Of a DNA stretch of 64,000 bases, positions 11,386-20,459 are shown in pieces; within the stretch, counting starts at the first letter, position 1, and the number at the start of each line of letters is the position of its first letter. The position numbers and the translations under genes were made by a program. Under the pieces are notes generated by a model. It made no database searches. It saw only the letters and a list, made by a program, of their open reading frames with translations, and had not been told where the DNA came from. This DNA comes from a bacterium (GTDB taxonomy: Bacteria; Bacillota; Bacilli; Lactobacillales; Streptococcaceae), in assembly GCA_905221035.1 (NCBI GenBank), contig CAJNBP010000003.1, forward strand, positions 114,732 through 178,731, read 5' to 3'.

Positions 11386-11715
11386 TTAGAAATCTGAGTT
11401 ATCTAAAATTTGTTTACCAAACACTTCTTTTTCAAGACGATTCAGGCGTTTTAAAATATCAAAATTCGTCATAGAACTTGTAGTTGCCGCTTCAATAGGC
11501 TCTGCTTGAACTGGTGAAGGTTTCGGTTTACGAGCTAGTTCTTCCTTCAAATCCGCAATTTCCTGACGAAGTGACTTGACCAAGGCAGCATAGGTTTCAT
11601 AATCCTTAATGACATCGTCTAAAAACTCATCAACTTCTACCTTGCTATACCCACGGACTTCACGTCCAAACTCTTGTTCAAAAATATCTTTCGCTGAAAA
11701 AATAATACTTGCCAT
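11386..11715 (-). CDS. gpsB: GpsB, DivIVA-family division/elongation coordinator
   Basis: 109 residues starting [20 protein letters not shown]. The N-terminal DivIVA-like coiled coil (about 1-70; [13 protein letters not shown]) binds penicillin-binding proteins. A variable linker rich in Pro and Lys follows, then the C-terminal trimerising helix ([18 protein letters not shown]). In streptococci GpsB balances septal and peripheral wall synthesis. I place the start at 11715 (SD GGAGAG) rather than the ATG 12 bases upstream. A TATAAT-type -10 lies about 25 bases before it. Class A PBP1A, a GpsB-network partner, is encoded 1.3 kb away. Confidence 0.95.
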   Translation of the reverse strand: MASIIFSAKDIFEQEFGREVRGYSKVEVDEFLDDVIKDYETYAALVKSLRQEIADLKEELARKPKPSPVQAEPIEAATTSSMTNFDILKRLNRLEKEVFGKQILDNSDF

Positions 11716-11784
11716 GTCTCTCTCCATTCTCGCTTGCTAGTATTATTATATAAAAAAAGGCAAACAAAAATCAAGGTCAAAGCT

Positions 11785-12312
11785 TCAATTTTCGGAAAAA
11801 TTTTCAGCAAGTTCATTTAGCTGATCAAATGTTAATCTCTTTATAAAATAGTCCTCTTGATTTTTCATCTTTTGGTAAAAATAAGCTAGTTTCGTTTCAT
11901 TTTCCTCATCATAAAAAAGATAGGAGCTGTTCGTGTTTTCCAGTAAAAACTGCTGGTAATCTCTTAACTGCCCCTTGTGTTCATAGCGAGGATAGGCATA
12001 TTTGACAAAGTCTACCTGCTTAAAGTGGCTCAGTTTCATCTGATTGCTTTCATTCCAATTTTCCCCATGGGTTTCAAAAGCAAAAATGGTGGCCAACCGG
12101 AAACCGTATTCAGCCTTCATCTCCTGAGCAACCTCTAGAACCCAATATTCAAAGCCCAAAGCCCCTGTAAATACAAGCCAAGTCACCCCATCTTCTGCCA
12201 TAGCTTCTAAATCCCTACGTATCGCTTTTTTAATCAATTTAAGACGAGGATCCTTGTCCGAAAACAAACCCAAATCAAAAGCAGAATAGCCCAAAACCAA
12301 AGCTGTAGTCAT
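11785..12312 (-). CDS. DUF1273 (YpsA-like) protein
   Basis: 175 residues from [17 protein letters not shown]; the frame stays open further upstream, but AAAGGG lies just before this ATG and the upstream part overlaps the divergent recU promoter. DUF1273/YpsA proteins have a SLOG-type Rossmann fold thought to bind nucleotides. Here the glycine-containing [14 protein letters not shown] near residue 50 and the [12 protein letters not shown] loop are consistent. B. subtilis YpsA affects cell division, and it sits next to gpsB there too. The biochemical activity is unknown. Confidence 0.85.
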   Translation of the reverse strand: MTTALVLGYSAFDLGLFSDKDPRLKLIKKAIRRDLEAMAEDGVTWLVFTGALGFEYWVLEVAQEMKAEYGFRLATIFAFETHGENWNESNQMKLSHFKQVDFVKYAYPRYEHKGQLRDYQQFLLENTNSSYLFYDEENETKLAYFYQKMKNQEDYFIKRLTFDQLNELAENFSEN

Positions 12313-12340
12313 TTTTAACCCTTTCTGTGCAAATTTATGA

Positions 12341-12346
12341 TATAAT
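12341..12346 (+). promoter_or_regulatory. Extended -10 of the recU-pbp1A operon
   Basis: TGATATAAT (hexamer at 12341-12346), 32 bases before the recU ATG, in the divergent gap to the DUF1273 gene. A -35 is not convincing, as is usual for extended -10 promoters. Confidence 0.6.
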
Positions 12347-12378
12347 AGAGTGATGTTATTGTACCAATAAGGAGAATT

Positions 12379-12975
12379 ATGGTCAACTATCCTCATAAAA
12401 TTTCATCACAAAAAAGACAAATATCTCTTTCTCAACCTAAAAATTTCGCAAATCGAGGAATGTCTTTTGAAAAGATGATCAATGCTACTAACGACTACTA
12501 TTTGTCTCAGGGCTTGGCTGTTATACACAAGAAACCAACTCCTATTCAAATCGTACGAGTGGACTATCCACAACGAAGTCGTGCCAAGATTGTTGAAGCC
12601 TATTTTCGACAAGCTTCAACGACAGACTATTCTGGCGTTTATAAGGGATATTACATCGACTTTGAAGCCAAGGAAACAAAACAAAAACGTGCGATTCCGA
12701 TGAGAAATTTCCATCCACATCAGATTCAGCATATGGAACAAGTCCTTGCCCAACAAGGAATCTGCTTTGTCCTTCTTCACTTTTCTTCTCTGCAAGAAAC
12801 CTACTTATTGCCGGCATTCGATTTGATTCGCTTCTATCATCAAGATAAGGGACAAAAATCAATGCCACTTGGATATATTCGAGAATATGGATATGAAATC
12901 AAGGCTGGCGCCTTCCCTCAAATTCCCTATCTCAATGTTATCAAAGAACATTTATTAGGTGGTAAAACAAGATGA
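12379..12975 (+). CDS. recU: RecU Holliday junction resolvase
   Basis: 198 residues. RecU cleaves four-way junctions during recombinational repair and chromosome segregation. Visible family features: [20 protein letters not shown] near residue 22, a PD-(D/E)xK nuclease core ([35 protein letters not shown], with D, E and K positioned as in RecU) and the stalk region before it. SD AAGGAGAATT precedes the ATG. Its last codons overlap the pbp1A start (ATGA), the conserved recU-pbp coupling of Gram-positives. Confidence 0.96.
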   Translation: MVNYPHKISSQKRQISLSQPKNFANRGMSFEKMINATNDYYLSQGLAVIHKKPTPIQIVRVDYPQRSRAKIVEAYFRQASTTDYSGVYKGYYIDFEAKETKQKRAIPMRNFHPHQIQHMEQVLAQQGICFVLLHFSSLQETYLLPAFDLIRFYHQDKGQKSMPLGYIREYGYEIKAGAFPQIPYLNVIKEHLLGGKTR

Positions 12976-15128
12976 ACAAACAAACTATCCTGCGAATAGC
13001 TAAGTATGTGAGTATCTGCTTCTTAACTTTATTTATCACAGCAGTTATGCTGGGAGGAGGCATATTTCTCTATTACGTCAGCAAAGCCCCAGCCCTATCT
13101 GAGAGCAAATTAGTCGCAACCACGTCTAGTAAGATTTTCGATAGTAAAAACGAACTGATTGCCGATCTGGGCTCTGAACGCCGAGTAAACGCTCAGGCCA
13201 ACGAAATTCCTACTGATTTGGTCAAGGCTATCGTATCGATCGAAGACCATCGTTTTTTCGATCATCGCGGTGTCGATACCATCCGAATTATAGGAGCTTT
13301 TTTACGTAACTTACAAAACAACTCCCTCCAGGGAGGATCAACCCTTACCCAACAATTAATTAAGTTGACCTATTTCTCAACTTCCACTTCTGATCAGACC
13401 ATTTCACGTAAAGCCCAGGAAGCTTGGTTGGCTGTTCAATTAGAGCAAAAAACCACAAAACAAGAAATTCTGACCTACTACGTGAATAAAGTTTACATGT
13501 CTAACGGAAACTATGGAATGCAGACGGCTGCCCAAAACTATTACGGCAAAGATTTGAGAGAACTATCACTACCTCAACTTGCCCTACTAGCAGGAATGCC
13601 ACAGGCTCCGAATCAATACGATCCCTATTCTCATCCAGAAGCTGCCCTTGACCGTCGTAACTTGGTACTTTCAGAGATGAAAGGTCAAGGCTACATTTCT
13701 GCCGAACAGTATGAGAAGGCTATTAATACCCCTATTACTGATGGACTCCAAAGTTTGAAATCAGTCAATAGCTATCCAGCATATATGGACAATTATCTCA
13801 AAGAGGTTATCGACCAAGTAGAACAAGAAACTGGCTATAACCTTCTAACTACTGGGATGGATGTTTACACAAATGTAGACCAAGAAGCTCAAAAACATCT
13901 GTGGGATATCTACAACTCCGATCAATACGTCTCTTACCCTGACGATGATTTGCAAGTCGCATCCACGGTCGTAGATGTTTCAAATGGTAAAGTCATTGCC
14001 CAACTTGGAGCTCGTCACCAAGCAAGTAACGTTTCATTTGGTACCAACCAAGCTGTGGAAACCAATCGTGACTGGGGTTCAACAATGAAACCAATCACCG
14101 ATTATGCACCTGCCATAGAATACGGTGTTTATGATTCCACTGCAACTATGGTTAATGATATTCCTTATAACTATCCAGGAACAAGCACACCTGTCTACAA
14201 CTGGGATCGAGCATATTTCGGTAATATTACTCTGCAATATGCCCTTCAACAATCTCGTAACGTACCTGCCGTTGAGACACTAAACAAGGTTGGTTTAGAT
14301 AAAGCCAAAAGTTTCCTAAACGGTTTGGGAATCGACTATCCAAGTATTCACTACTCAAATGCTATTTCAAGTAATACTACCGAATCTAGCAAACAGTACG
14401 GGGCAAGTAGTGAAAAAATGGCCACTGCCTATGCCGCATTCGCGAACGGCGGTATTTACCACAAACCAATGTATATCAATAAGGTTGTCTTTAGCGATGG
14501 TAGCGAGAAAGAATTTTCTGACCCTGGCACAAGAGCCATGAAAGAAACGACTGCTTACATGATGACAGAGATGATGAAAACAGTCTTGACTTACGGAACT
14601 GGTCGCGGTGCCTACCTACCTTGGCTTCCTCAAGCTGGTAAAACAGGTACCTCGAACTATACAGATGAAGAAATCGAAAACCATATCAAGACGACTCAGT
14701 TTGTAGCACCTGATGAAATGTTTGTAGGTTATACACGTAAATATTCAATGGCTGTATGGACAGGCTACACCAATCGTCTCACACCAATTGTAGGGGATGG
14801 TCTCACAGTTGCTGCCAAAGTCTATCGTGCTATGATGACTTCCCTCTCTCAAAATGACCATCCTGGAGATTGGACAATGCCTGAGGGAGTATACAGAAGT
14901 GGTGAGTTCGTCTTTTTGAACGGTGCCAAGAATGCTTGGACTACACCTTCTACCCAACAAACACAGTCAGTAGAGAATCCCTCTACAACAGCTGAAAGTT
15001 CAACTACACAGGCAAACACCACAGTAGGACAACAACCCAACAGTGCTCCAGTAACTGATCCAAATCAAGGACAGCCTGTACAACAAGCACCACAAACTCC
15101 TCAATTTCAACAACAACCACAACAGTAA
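12972..15128 (+). CDS. pbp1A: Class A penicillin-binding protein 1A
   Basis: 718 residues: short cytoplasmic tail, membrane anchor (about 12-35), GT51 glycosyltransferase domain ([10 protein letters not shown] near 91 and [11 protein letters not shown] near 121) and transpeptidase domain with S370TMK, S428RN and K557TG. Thr371 is present, the residue commonly changed in beta-lactam-resistant pneumococci. The 574-577 region is TTQF rather than pneumococcal TSQF. The C-terminal ~80 residues are a Ser/Thr then Gln/Pro-rich tail ([16 protein letters not shown]), different from the pneumococcal tail I know. It extends peptidoglycan at mid-cell. Coupled to recU. Confidence 0.96.
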   Translation: MNKQTILRIAKYVSICFLTLFITAVMLGGGIFLYYVSKAPALSESKLVATTSSKIFDSKNELIADLGSERRVNAQANEIPTDLVKAIVSIEDHRFFDHRGVDTIRIIGAFLRNLQNNSLQGGSTLTQQLIKLTYFSTSTSDQTISRKAQEAWLAVQLEQKTTKQEILTYYVNKVYMSNGNYGMQTAAQNYYGKDLRELSLPQLALLAGMPQAPNQYDPYSHPEAALDRRNLVLSEMKGQGYISAEQYEKAINTPITDGLQSLKSVNSYPAYMDNYLKEVIDQVEQETGYNLLTTGMDVYTNVDQEAQKHLWDIYNSDQYVSYPDDDLQVASTVVDVSNGKVIAQLGARHQASNVSFGTNQAVETNRDWGSTMKPITDYAPAIEYGVYDSTATMVNDIPYNYPGTSTPVYNWDRAYFGNITLQYALQQSRNVPAVETLNKVGLDKAKSFLNGLGIDYPSIHYSNAISSNTTESSKQYGASSEKMATAYAAFANGGIYHKPMYINKVVFSDGSEKEFSDPGTRAMKETTAYMMTEMMKTVLTYGTGRGAYLPWLPQAGKTGTSNYTDEEIENHIKTTQFVAPDEMFVGYTRKYSMAVWTGYTNRLTPIVGDGLTVAAKVYRAMMTSLSQNDHPGDWTMPEGVYRSGEFVFLNGAKNAWTTPSTQQTQSVENPSTTAESSTTQANTTVGQQPNSAPVTDPNQGQPVQQAPQTPQFQQQPQQ

Positions 15129-15168
15129 AAAAAATCCTGAGAGTTAGAAATTCTCAGGATTTTTTACT
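15129..15168 (+). terminator. Terminator of recU-pbp1A
   Basis: AAAATCCTGAGA and TCTCAGGATTTTTT flank a short loop directly after the pbp1A stop. Confidence 0.92.
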
Positions 15169-15180
15169 ACAAGATAGCTA

Positions 15181-15325
15181 ATACTCAATGAAAACCAAAG
15201 AACCAACTAAGAAGCTAGCCGCAGGTTACTCAAAACAGTGTTTTGAGGTTACAGATGGACGCTGACGTGGTTTGAAGAGATTTTAGAAAAGTATAACGTG
15301 ATTTGAATAGATTTTCGAAGAATAT
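15181..15325 (-). repeat. BOX element with a degenerate second boxA end
   Basis: Reads boxC to boxA on plus: it opens ATACTCAATGAAAA, contains AGCCGCAGGTTACTCAAAAC and GTTTTGAGGTT, and ends GACGTGGTTTGAAGAGA with a variant tail at about 15295. Immediately after, 15296-15325 repeats the boxA end in altered form (ACGTGATTTGAATAGA...). BOX elements are short repeats dispersed in pneumococcus and relatives and can influence neighbouring expression. It lies between the convergent pbp1A and aliA genes. Confidence 0.85.
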
Positions 15326-15352
15326 AAAGGAGTCGGCTACAAACCAACTCCC
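15326..15352 (-). terminator. Likely aliA terminator
   Basis: On minus, GGAGTTGG and CCGACTCC form a stem with a 7-base loop, followed by TTTAT, just past the aliA stop. Confidence 0.7.
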
Positions 15353-15358
15353 TTATCT

Positions 15359-17338
15359 TTATTTGACATGTTTTGCAAGGTCTTCTTGCGCTTTTTTATT
15401 GGATTCTTCTTTTTCTTTCATCCATTTATCTTGAGCTTTTTGATATTCATCTGCAGTAACTGCCTTGTCTTGAAGTTCCAAGTATTTGTATCGGAGCGGT
15501 TCGCTTGTCCCCTTGTTTCCTGCCAGTGCAAACGGTATCGTAAATGGTACCATCTTAGACAAGATTGGACGCCCTGTACGAGATGTCGTTGGAATGACTA
15601 GGGCACTATCTGTCAACCAAGCTTGAGCTTCGGCATACTTGTTATAACGTTTTGTAACGTCTGTAGTTTCTTCCCCTGCTTCATTGACCATTTTATCATA
15701 ATCATTGAGCCCAACTTTCTTAGCCGCTTCATTGTCTTTTCCTGAATCAAATCCTAGGTAAGTTCTCGTATTTTCCCCCACAGAAGGCTTGATGATATCA
15801 AGATAAGTTGATGGATCTGAGAAGTCTGGTCCCCATCCAACGTTATCAGAAAGATCCCAATCCTCACCAGCAGCAGTCTGTGCAAATAAAGTTACATTAA
15901 GCACTTCATCTTTTTGCAATTGTTGGATATCAATAATGACATTATCAGTTCCTAAAGTCGCTTCCAAGGATTGTTTCATAGATTGGACGCGCTGAACTTT
16001 TGTAGTTGCTGTTTGGTCAACAGGCATATCTAGGTGAATTGGGAATTGTACTCCCTCAGCTTGTAGGGCTGATTTGGCTTTAGCAAATTCTGACTTGGCT
16101 TTTTCTGGATTGTAAAGACCATCTTGTGCATCAGCAAGATTAATATCCTTCCATTCATCCCCATAAGTCACCAATTTTTCTTTGACCATATCGCCAAAAT
16201 TCTTACCATCTGCTTGGACAAATGTTGGTGGAACAAAGATATTACGCAAGATTTTGCTTGCTCCAGTTTGTCCATTCAGTTGAGAGGCATAGGCTGTACG
16301 GTCAAATCCAAAGGCAATAGCCTGACGGAAATCTTTGTTTAAGAGGGCCTTTTTAGTAGATGTCTTTTGTTCTTCGCTAGTCTTAGAAGTGTATTTATAG
16401 GACTGACGGTCGATGTTTGTCCCCACTACATAAGTTGTAGAGTCCTGTTGAGTATAGACAATATTGTCTTTCATACTCTTCTCAAGCTCTGCGAAACTTG
16501 CACTCGTTGGATAGAGACGAGCTGCTGAAAGGCTACCATCTTTAAAGTTTTCTGCAGGTTTACTAGTATCTTGACCATCCCAGAATGACAATTTAACTTT
16601 GTCAATATGGACATTGTCCTTATCCCAGTAGTTAGGATTTTTCGCAAATTCAACAGCAGATTTGGTTACAATAGATTTCAACAAATAAGGACCATTGTAC
16701 AAGATACTACTTGGATCTGTTGCTTTGGCAAAATCATCCCCTTTTGAATTCAAAAACTCTTCATTAACTGGTGCTAAGACACCCATTGTTGTTTTAGAAT
16801 TCCAAAAACTTTCAGGTTTGTTCAACGTGTATTGAACTGTTTGATCGTCAAGGGCTTTAATCCCAACTTGAGAGAAATCTTTATTTTCCCCTTTAGCGTA
16901 TGCGTCCAAACCTTTAATTGAATCTTGCACCAAGTAAAGGGCTTCTGATTTCTTATCTGTTGCATATTTAAGACCTGTCACAAAGTCCTGAGCCTTAACA
17001 GGAGCATACTCTTCTCCCTCAGATGTGTACCACTTAGCATCCTGACGAATCTTATAAGTGTAAGTCAAGCCATCCTTAGAAACCGACCAGTCTTCTGCCA
17101 TTGAGGGAATAAGGTTCCCGTATTTATCATTTTCAAGCAATCCATCAATCACATTACTAGTAATGTCAGCAGTTGCTGCCTTACCAGTTGTTAAGTAGTT
17201 GAGATTATCTGGGTGGGTCTCGTAGGTAAATGCAAAGGTCTGCTCACCTTTAGCGCCTGAGCCCCCAGAACAAGCAGCTAAGACACCCGCTGCTAATAAA
17301 GTCACTCCCGCAAGAGCCAATACTTTTCTTGTTTTCAT
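15359..17338 (-). CDS. aliA: AliA, oligopeptide-binding lipoprotein (3' flank of the capsule locus)
   Basis: 659 residues from MKTRKVLALAGVTLLAAGVLAACSGG: lipoprotein signal peptide with lipobox LAAC, then a periplasmic-binding-protein type 2 (SBP_bac_5) fold. It feeds the Ami oligopeptide importer. A longer frame to 17392 is rejected because it would run through the promoter; GGAGAAG lies before the ATG at 17338. aliA is the usual downstream boundary of the pneumococcal/mitis capsule locus. The paralogue at 36044-38002 is about as long and shares SVSxDGLTYTYKxRxDAKW. Confidence 0.95.
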   Translation of the reverse strand: MKTRKVLALAGVTLLAAGVLAACSGGSGAKGEQTFAFTYETHPDNLNYLTTGKAATADITSNVIDGLLENDKYGNLIPSMAEDWSVSKDGLTYTYKIRQDAKWYTSEGEEYAPVKAQDFVTGLKYATDKKSEALYLVQDSIKGLDAYAKGENKDFSQVGIKALDDQTVQYTLNKPESFWNSKTTMGVLAPVNEEFLNSKGDDFAKATDPSSILYNGPYLLKSIVTKSAVEFAKNPNYWDKDNVHIDKVKLSFWDGQDTSKPAENFKDGSLSAARLYPTSASFAELEKSMKDNIVYTQQDSTTYVVGTNIDRQSYKYTSKTSEEQKTSTKKALLNKDFRQAIAFGFDRTAYASQLNGQTGASKILRNIFVPPTFVQADGKNFGDMVKEKLVTYGDEWKDINLADAQDGLYNPEKAKSEFAKAKSALQAEGVQFPIHLDMPVDQTATTKVQRVQSMKQSLEATLGTDNVIIDIQQLQKDEVLNVTLFAQTAAGEDWDLSDNVGWGPDFSDPSTYLDIIKPSVGENTRTYLGFDSGKDNEAAKKVGLNDYDKMVNEAGEETTDVTKRYNKYAEAQAWLTDSALVIPTTSRTGRPILSKMVPFTIPFALAGNKGTSEPLRYKYLELQDKAVTADEYQKAQDKWMKEKEESNKKAQEDLAKHVK

Positions 17339-17363
17339 AGTCTTCTCCTTCGTTTTTTTATTC

Positions 17364-17392
17364 ATTATAGACTCTTTTTCAAGTCCTGTCAA
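17364..17392 (-). promoter_or_regulatory. Strong aliA promoter
   Basis: On minus, TTGACA (17392-17387), 17-base spacer, TATAAT (17369-17364): perfect sigma-A consensus, 26 bases before the ATG. Confidence 0.92.
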
Positions 17393-17457
17393 TACAATTT
17401 TCAGAATTTTTGAAAATTATTTTTTAAACAATAAGGTTGTGAAAATATGAATAATAT

Positions 17458-17488
17458 CAAAAACCTCAACTACATTAGGTAGTCAAGG
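17458..17488 (-). terminator. Terminator after glf, end of the capsule transcript
   Basis: On minus, CCTTGACTAC pairs with GTAGTTGAGG (two G-U pairs) across a 5-base loop and is followed by TTTTTGATATT, about 38 bases after the glf stop. Confidence 0.75.
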
Positions 17489-17525
17489 AATGATTAATCA
17501 TATTTCTGTAAGCAGTTTGAGTTGT

Positions 17526-18629
17526 TTAATCTAACTCATTTCTTACACACTGCAAAGCTGCTCCGATTACCTGGTGCATATCGTAATAGCGATAGTGTCC
17601 TAAACGACCACCAAAGATAACATTGCCTTGCTCATCAGCCAATTTTTTATATGATTTATATAAATGATTATTACGATCATTATTAACTGGATAATAAGGC
17701 TCATCACCTTTTTCCCATGTTTTAGAATATTCTTTAGTAATGATAGTCTTTGCTTGATTTCCAAACTCAAAATGTTTGTGTTCAATAATGCGAGTATATG
17801 GGGTATCTGCATCTGTATAGTTGACAACTGCATTTCCTTGGTAATTCTCCATATCCAAGGTCTCGTTTTCAAAACGAAGACTACGGTACTCTAGTTCTCC
17901 CAACTCATAGTCGAAGAATTCATCAATCATACCCGTAAAGACAAGCTTAGAAAAATCTTTCAGATATTGATCTTTATTCGCGAAGAAATCAACATTGGTT
18001 TCTACATCAATATTTTCATGATCCAACATTTTTTCAACTATTTGAGTGTAGCCACCAATTGGAATACCTTGATAGGTGTCATTAAAATAGTTGTTATCGT
18101 AGGTCAAGCGTACTGGCAAACGGCGAATGATGAAGGCTGGAAGTTCCGTAGTTGGCTTGCCCCACTGTTTCTCTGTATAATCTTTGATTAATTTTTCGTA
18201 GATGTCTGTACCTACAAGAGAAATCGCCTGTTCTTCCAAATTTTCAGGAGTTTTGCCATTTAAAACAGCACGTTGCTCATCAATCTTAGCCTGTGCTTCT
18301 GCTGGCGTTACAACTCCCCAAAGTTTATTGAAGGTATTCATATTAAAAGGGAGGTTATAAATCTCACCCTTATAATTTGCGACAGGAGAATTTGTATAAC
18401 GGTTAAACTCTGCAAACTGATTGACGTAATCCCAAATCTCCTTATCAGAAGTATGGAAAATATGAGCACCATACTGATGAACTTGAATTCCTTCCTCTTC
18501 ACGAGTATAGATATTACCCGCGATATGATTTCGTTTTTCAATGACTTTTACTTTTTTTCCTTTTAAAGCTGCTTCATGGGCAAATACTGCACCAAAAAGG
18601 CCAGCACCAACAACAAGATAATCGTACAT
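17526..18629 (-). CDS. glf: UDP-galactopyranose mutase
   Basis: 367 residues, full length. Glf is an FAD enzyme interconverting UDP-galactopyranose and UDP-galactofuranose. The N-terminal Rossmann motif is DYLVVGAGLFGAVFAHEAALKGK. Conserved stretches include QYGAHIFHT, RLPVRLTYDNNYFNDTYQGIPIGGYT and the C-terminal FGGRLGHYRYYDMHQVIGAAL. It looks intact. It is the last cps-type gene before aliA, as in many pneumococcal serotypes. No Galf is expected in a serotype-5-type repeat, so here it is probably an orphan carried at the locus edge. It is about 300 bases from the small gene upstream and may be transcribed separately. Confidence 0.95.
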   Translation of the reverse strand: MYDYLVVGAGLFGAVFAHEAALKGKKVKVIEKRNHIAGNIYTREEEGIQVHQYGAHIFHTSDKEIWDYVNQFAEFNRYTNSPVANYKGEIYNLPFNMNTFNKLWGVVTPAEAQAKIDEQRAVLNGKTPENLEEQAISLVGTDIYEKLIKDYTEKQWGKPTTELPAFIIRRLPVRLTYDNNYFNDTYQGIPIGGYTQIVEKMLDHENIDVETNVDFFANKDQYLKDFSKLVFTGMIDEFFDYELGELEYRSLRFENETLDMENYQGNAVVNYTDADTPYTRIIEHKHFEFGNQAKTIITKEYSKTWEKGDEPYYPVNNDRNNHLYKSYKKLADEQGNVIFGGRLGHYRYYDMHQVIGAALQCVRNELD

Positions 18630-18719
18630 ATTAAGCTCCTTTGGAGTTCATTATCTGCCTCTTTTATTAGACTAGAAAATCATTCTATCTTAATTAGTAA
18701 ACTCTTCTTTATCTATAAA

Positions 18720-18768
18720 AATTCACTTATTTCATATTACATTTAGTATAAAATGAAATAAGTGAATT
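18720..18768. repeat. Perfect 16-bp inverted repeat upstream of glf
   Basis: AATTCACTTATTTCAT at 18720-18735 and ATGAAATAAGTGAATT at 18753-18768, perfect arms with a 17-base loop. There is no T run on either side, so it is not a canonical terminator. It could be an RNA hairpin protecting or attenuating glf, a protein-binding site, or the trace of a small mobile repeat. The rest of 18630-18905 holds no gene I can see. Confidence 0.8.
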
Positions 18769-18905
18769 CTACTTTGTTTGCATACAATTAAAAATCAATT
18801 TCTAAGGATGTTTCAAATAACTGTGTAAGAGGCATAATTTCACCATATCGTAAAAAAAATGACAATGAGATACTTATTGATTTCAATTAATTAACAGAAT
18901 ACGAA

Positions 18906-19088
18906 CTAGACAAGTGAGTGCGTCTCCTTAACAAACACTTCCAAGCGTTTACTTTCCTCATCCAGTCGTCGTGATCTACGACTTACATCATCAGATAAGT
19001 CATACTCACCATTTAAAATAGATAAAATATGTTGTTTTTCTTCATCAGTATTCTCTTCAATAAGTACATATTTAAAAAATACTGCCAT
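18906..19088 (-). CDS. Small charged protein of unknown function in the capsule locus
   Basis: 60 residues starting MAVFFKYVLIEENTDEEKQH. Two other starts lie just upstream (ATG 19091, GTG 19097); GAGGTG fits 19088 best. After a short hydrophobic N-terminus the sequence is very acidic/basic (ILNGEYDLSDDVSRRSRRLDEESKRLEVFVKE) and probably helical. I do not recognise a family. A well-formed promoter directly upstream and a good ribosome site argue that it is real. It could be a small regulator, an antitoxin-like protein, or the surviving end of a larger gene. Confidence 0.55.
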   Translation of the reverse strand: MAVFFKYVLIEENTDEEKQHILSILNGEYDLSDDVSRRSRRLDEESKRLEVFVKETHSLV

Positions 19089-19128
19089 CATTATCACCTC
19101 ACTGCAATTGTTAAAGTGTTGTTACTTT

Positions 19129-19157
19129 ATTCTATCAAACGTAAGGCGCAAAAACAA
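19129..19157 (-). promoter_or_regulatory. Promoter of the small gene at 18906-19088
   Basis: On minus, TTGTTT (19157-19152), 17-base spacer, TAGAAT (19134-19129), about 40 bases before the start. Confidence 0.6.
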
Positions 19158-19274
19158 GCCATAATCCGATAGAATGGCGATCCCCTCTACTATCAAAAAA
19201 GCCATTTCTATCAAATTCATTCAATTTTATTCCTGTTCTATTAAGAATTGATTATTTTATTAAAAATATACAAT

Positions 19275-20459
19275 TCAGTTTTTCCGCCAAACTATTTTAT
19301 CCACTATCCCTGTATAGCTCTGTATTATCTTAACAACTTTAGTAGAGACATTTTCCTCGACATAATCTGGAACCGGTAATCCAAAATCCTCATCTTCTGC
19401 CAAGCTAACAGCAGTTTCAACTGCTTGAAGAAGAGAATTTTCATCAATACCTGCCAAAATAAATCCTGCCTTATCTAGGGACTCAGGACGTTCTGTACTT
19501 GTACGAATACATACCGCAGGAAAAGGATAACCTTGACTAGTAAAGAAACTACTTTCTTCTGGTAAAGTTCCCGAATCAGATACTACAACAAACGCATTCA
19601 TCTGTAAACAATTATAATCATGGAATCCTAATGGCTCATGCTGAATCACACGTTTATCTAATTCAAAACTGCTCTCTTTTAATCTTTTCTTAGATCGAGG
19701 ATGGCAAGAATACAAGATTGGCATATTATACTTTTCAGCTAATTTATTAATTGCTGTGAAGAGAGAGAGAAAATTTTTATCTGTATCAATATTTTCCTCA
19801 CGGTGAGCTGAAAGTAGGATATATCCTCCTTTTTTCAATCCCAAACGTTCATGGATATCTGAAGACTCAATGGCAGATAAATTTTTATGTAACACTTCTG
19901 CCATAGGAGAACCAGTTACGTACGTGCGCTCTTTAGGTAAACCACACTCATGTAAATACTTTCGAGCATGTTCAGAGTATGCTAAGTTAACATCTGAAAT
20001 AATATCAACAATTCGACGATTAGTTTCTTCCGGAAGACACTCATCCTTACAGCGATTGCCAGCCTCCATATGAAAAATTGGAATATGTAAACGCTTGGCA
20101 GCAATAGCTGATAGACAAGAATTTGTATCCCCTAAAATCAATAAAGAATCTGGTTTAATTTGATTCATCAATTTGTATGAAGTATTAATAATATTCCCTA
20201 CAGTAGCACCAAGATCATCTCCAACAGCATCCATGTATACATCTGGAGTGTCTAAACCTAAATCATCGAAGAAAATACCATTTAAATTATAATCATAGTT
20301 TTGTCCAGTATGTGCCAAAACAACATCAAAATACTTTCGACATTTAGTAATAACACTACTTAGACGTATAATCTCTGGACGTGTTCCCACAATAATCAAT
20401 AACTTAAGTTTGCCATTATCTTTAAAACGAATATCACTATAATCTGTCTTAATTTTCAT
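19275..20459 (-). CDS. fnlC: FnlC/CapG, UDP-L-PneNAc 2-epimerase making UDP-L-FucNAc
   Basis: 394 residues of the UDP-GlcNAc 2-epimerase fold: IIVGTRPEIIRLSSVI near residue 22, LAHTGQNYDYNLN, LILGDTNSCLSAIAAKRLHIPIFHMEAGNR near 108-137 and the C-terminal VVSDSGTLPEESSFF. In the FnlABC pathway it inverts C2 of UDP-N-acetyl-L-pneumosamine to give UDP-N-acetyl-L-fucosamine. The ATG abuts the fnlB stop without a gap, indicating tight coupling. It was distinguished from ordinary MnaA by its place after fnlB and its FnlC-like N-terminal extension. Confidence 0.93.
   Translation of the reverse strand: MKIKTDYSDIRFKDNGKLKLLIIVGTRPEIIRLSSVITKCRKYFDVVLAHTGQNYDYNLNGIFFDDLGLDTPDVYMDAVGDDLGATVGNIINTSYKLMNQIKPDSLLILGDTNSCLSAIAAKRLHIPIFHMEAGNRCKDECLPEETNRRIVDIISDVNLAYSEHARKYLHECGLPKERTYVTGSPMAEVLHKNLSAIESSDIHERLGLKKGGYILLSAHREENIDTDKNFLSLFTAINKLAEKYNMPILYSCHPRSKKRLKESSFELDKRVIQHEPLGFHDYNCLQMNAFVVVSDSGTLPEESSFFTSQGYPFPAVCIRTSTERPESLDKAGFILAGIDENSLLQAVETAVSLAEDEDFGLPVPDYVEENVSTKVVKIIQSYTGIVDKIVWRKN

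Noticed and set aside
17339..17392. N-terminal extension of aliA
   Set aside because: It would run through a perfect TTGACA-17-TATAAT promoter; the lipoprotein signal starts at 17338.
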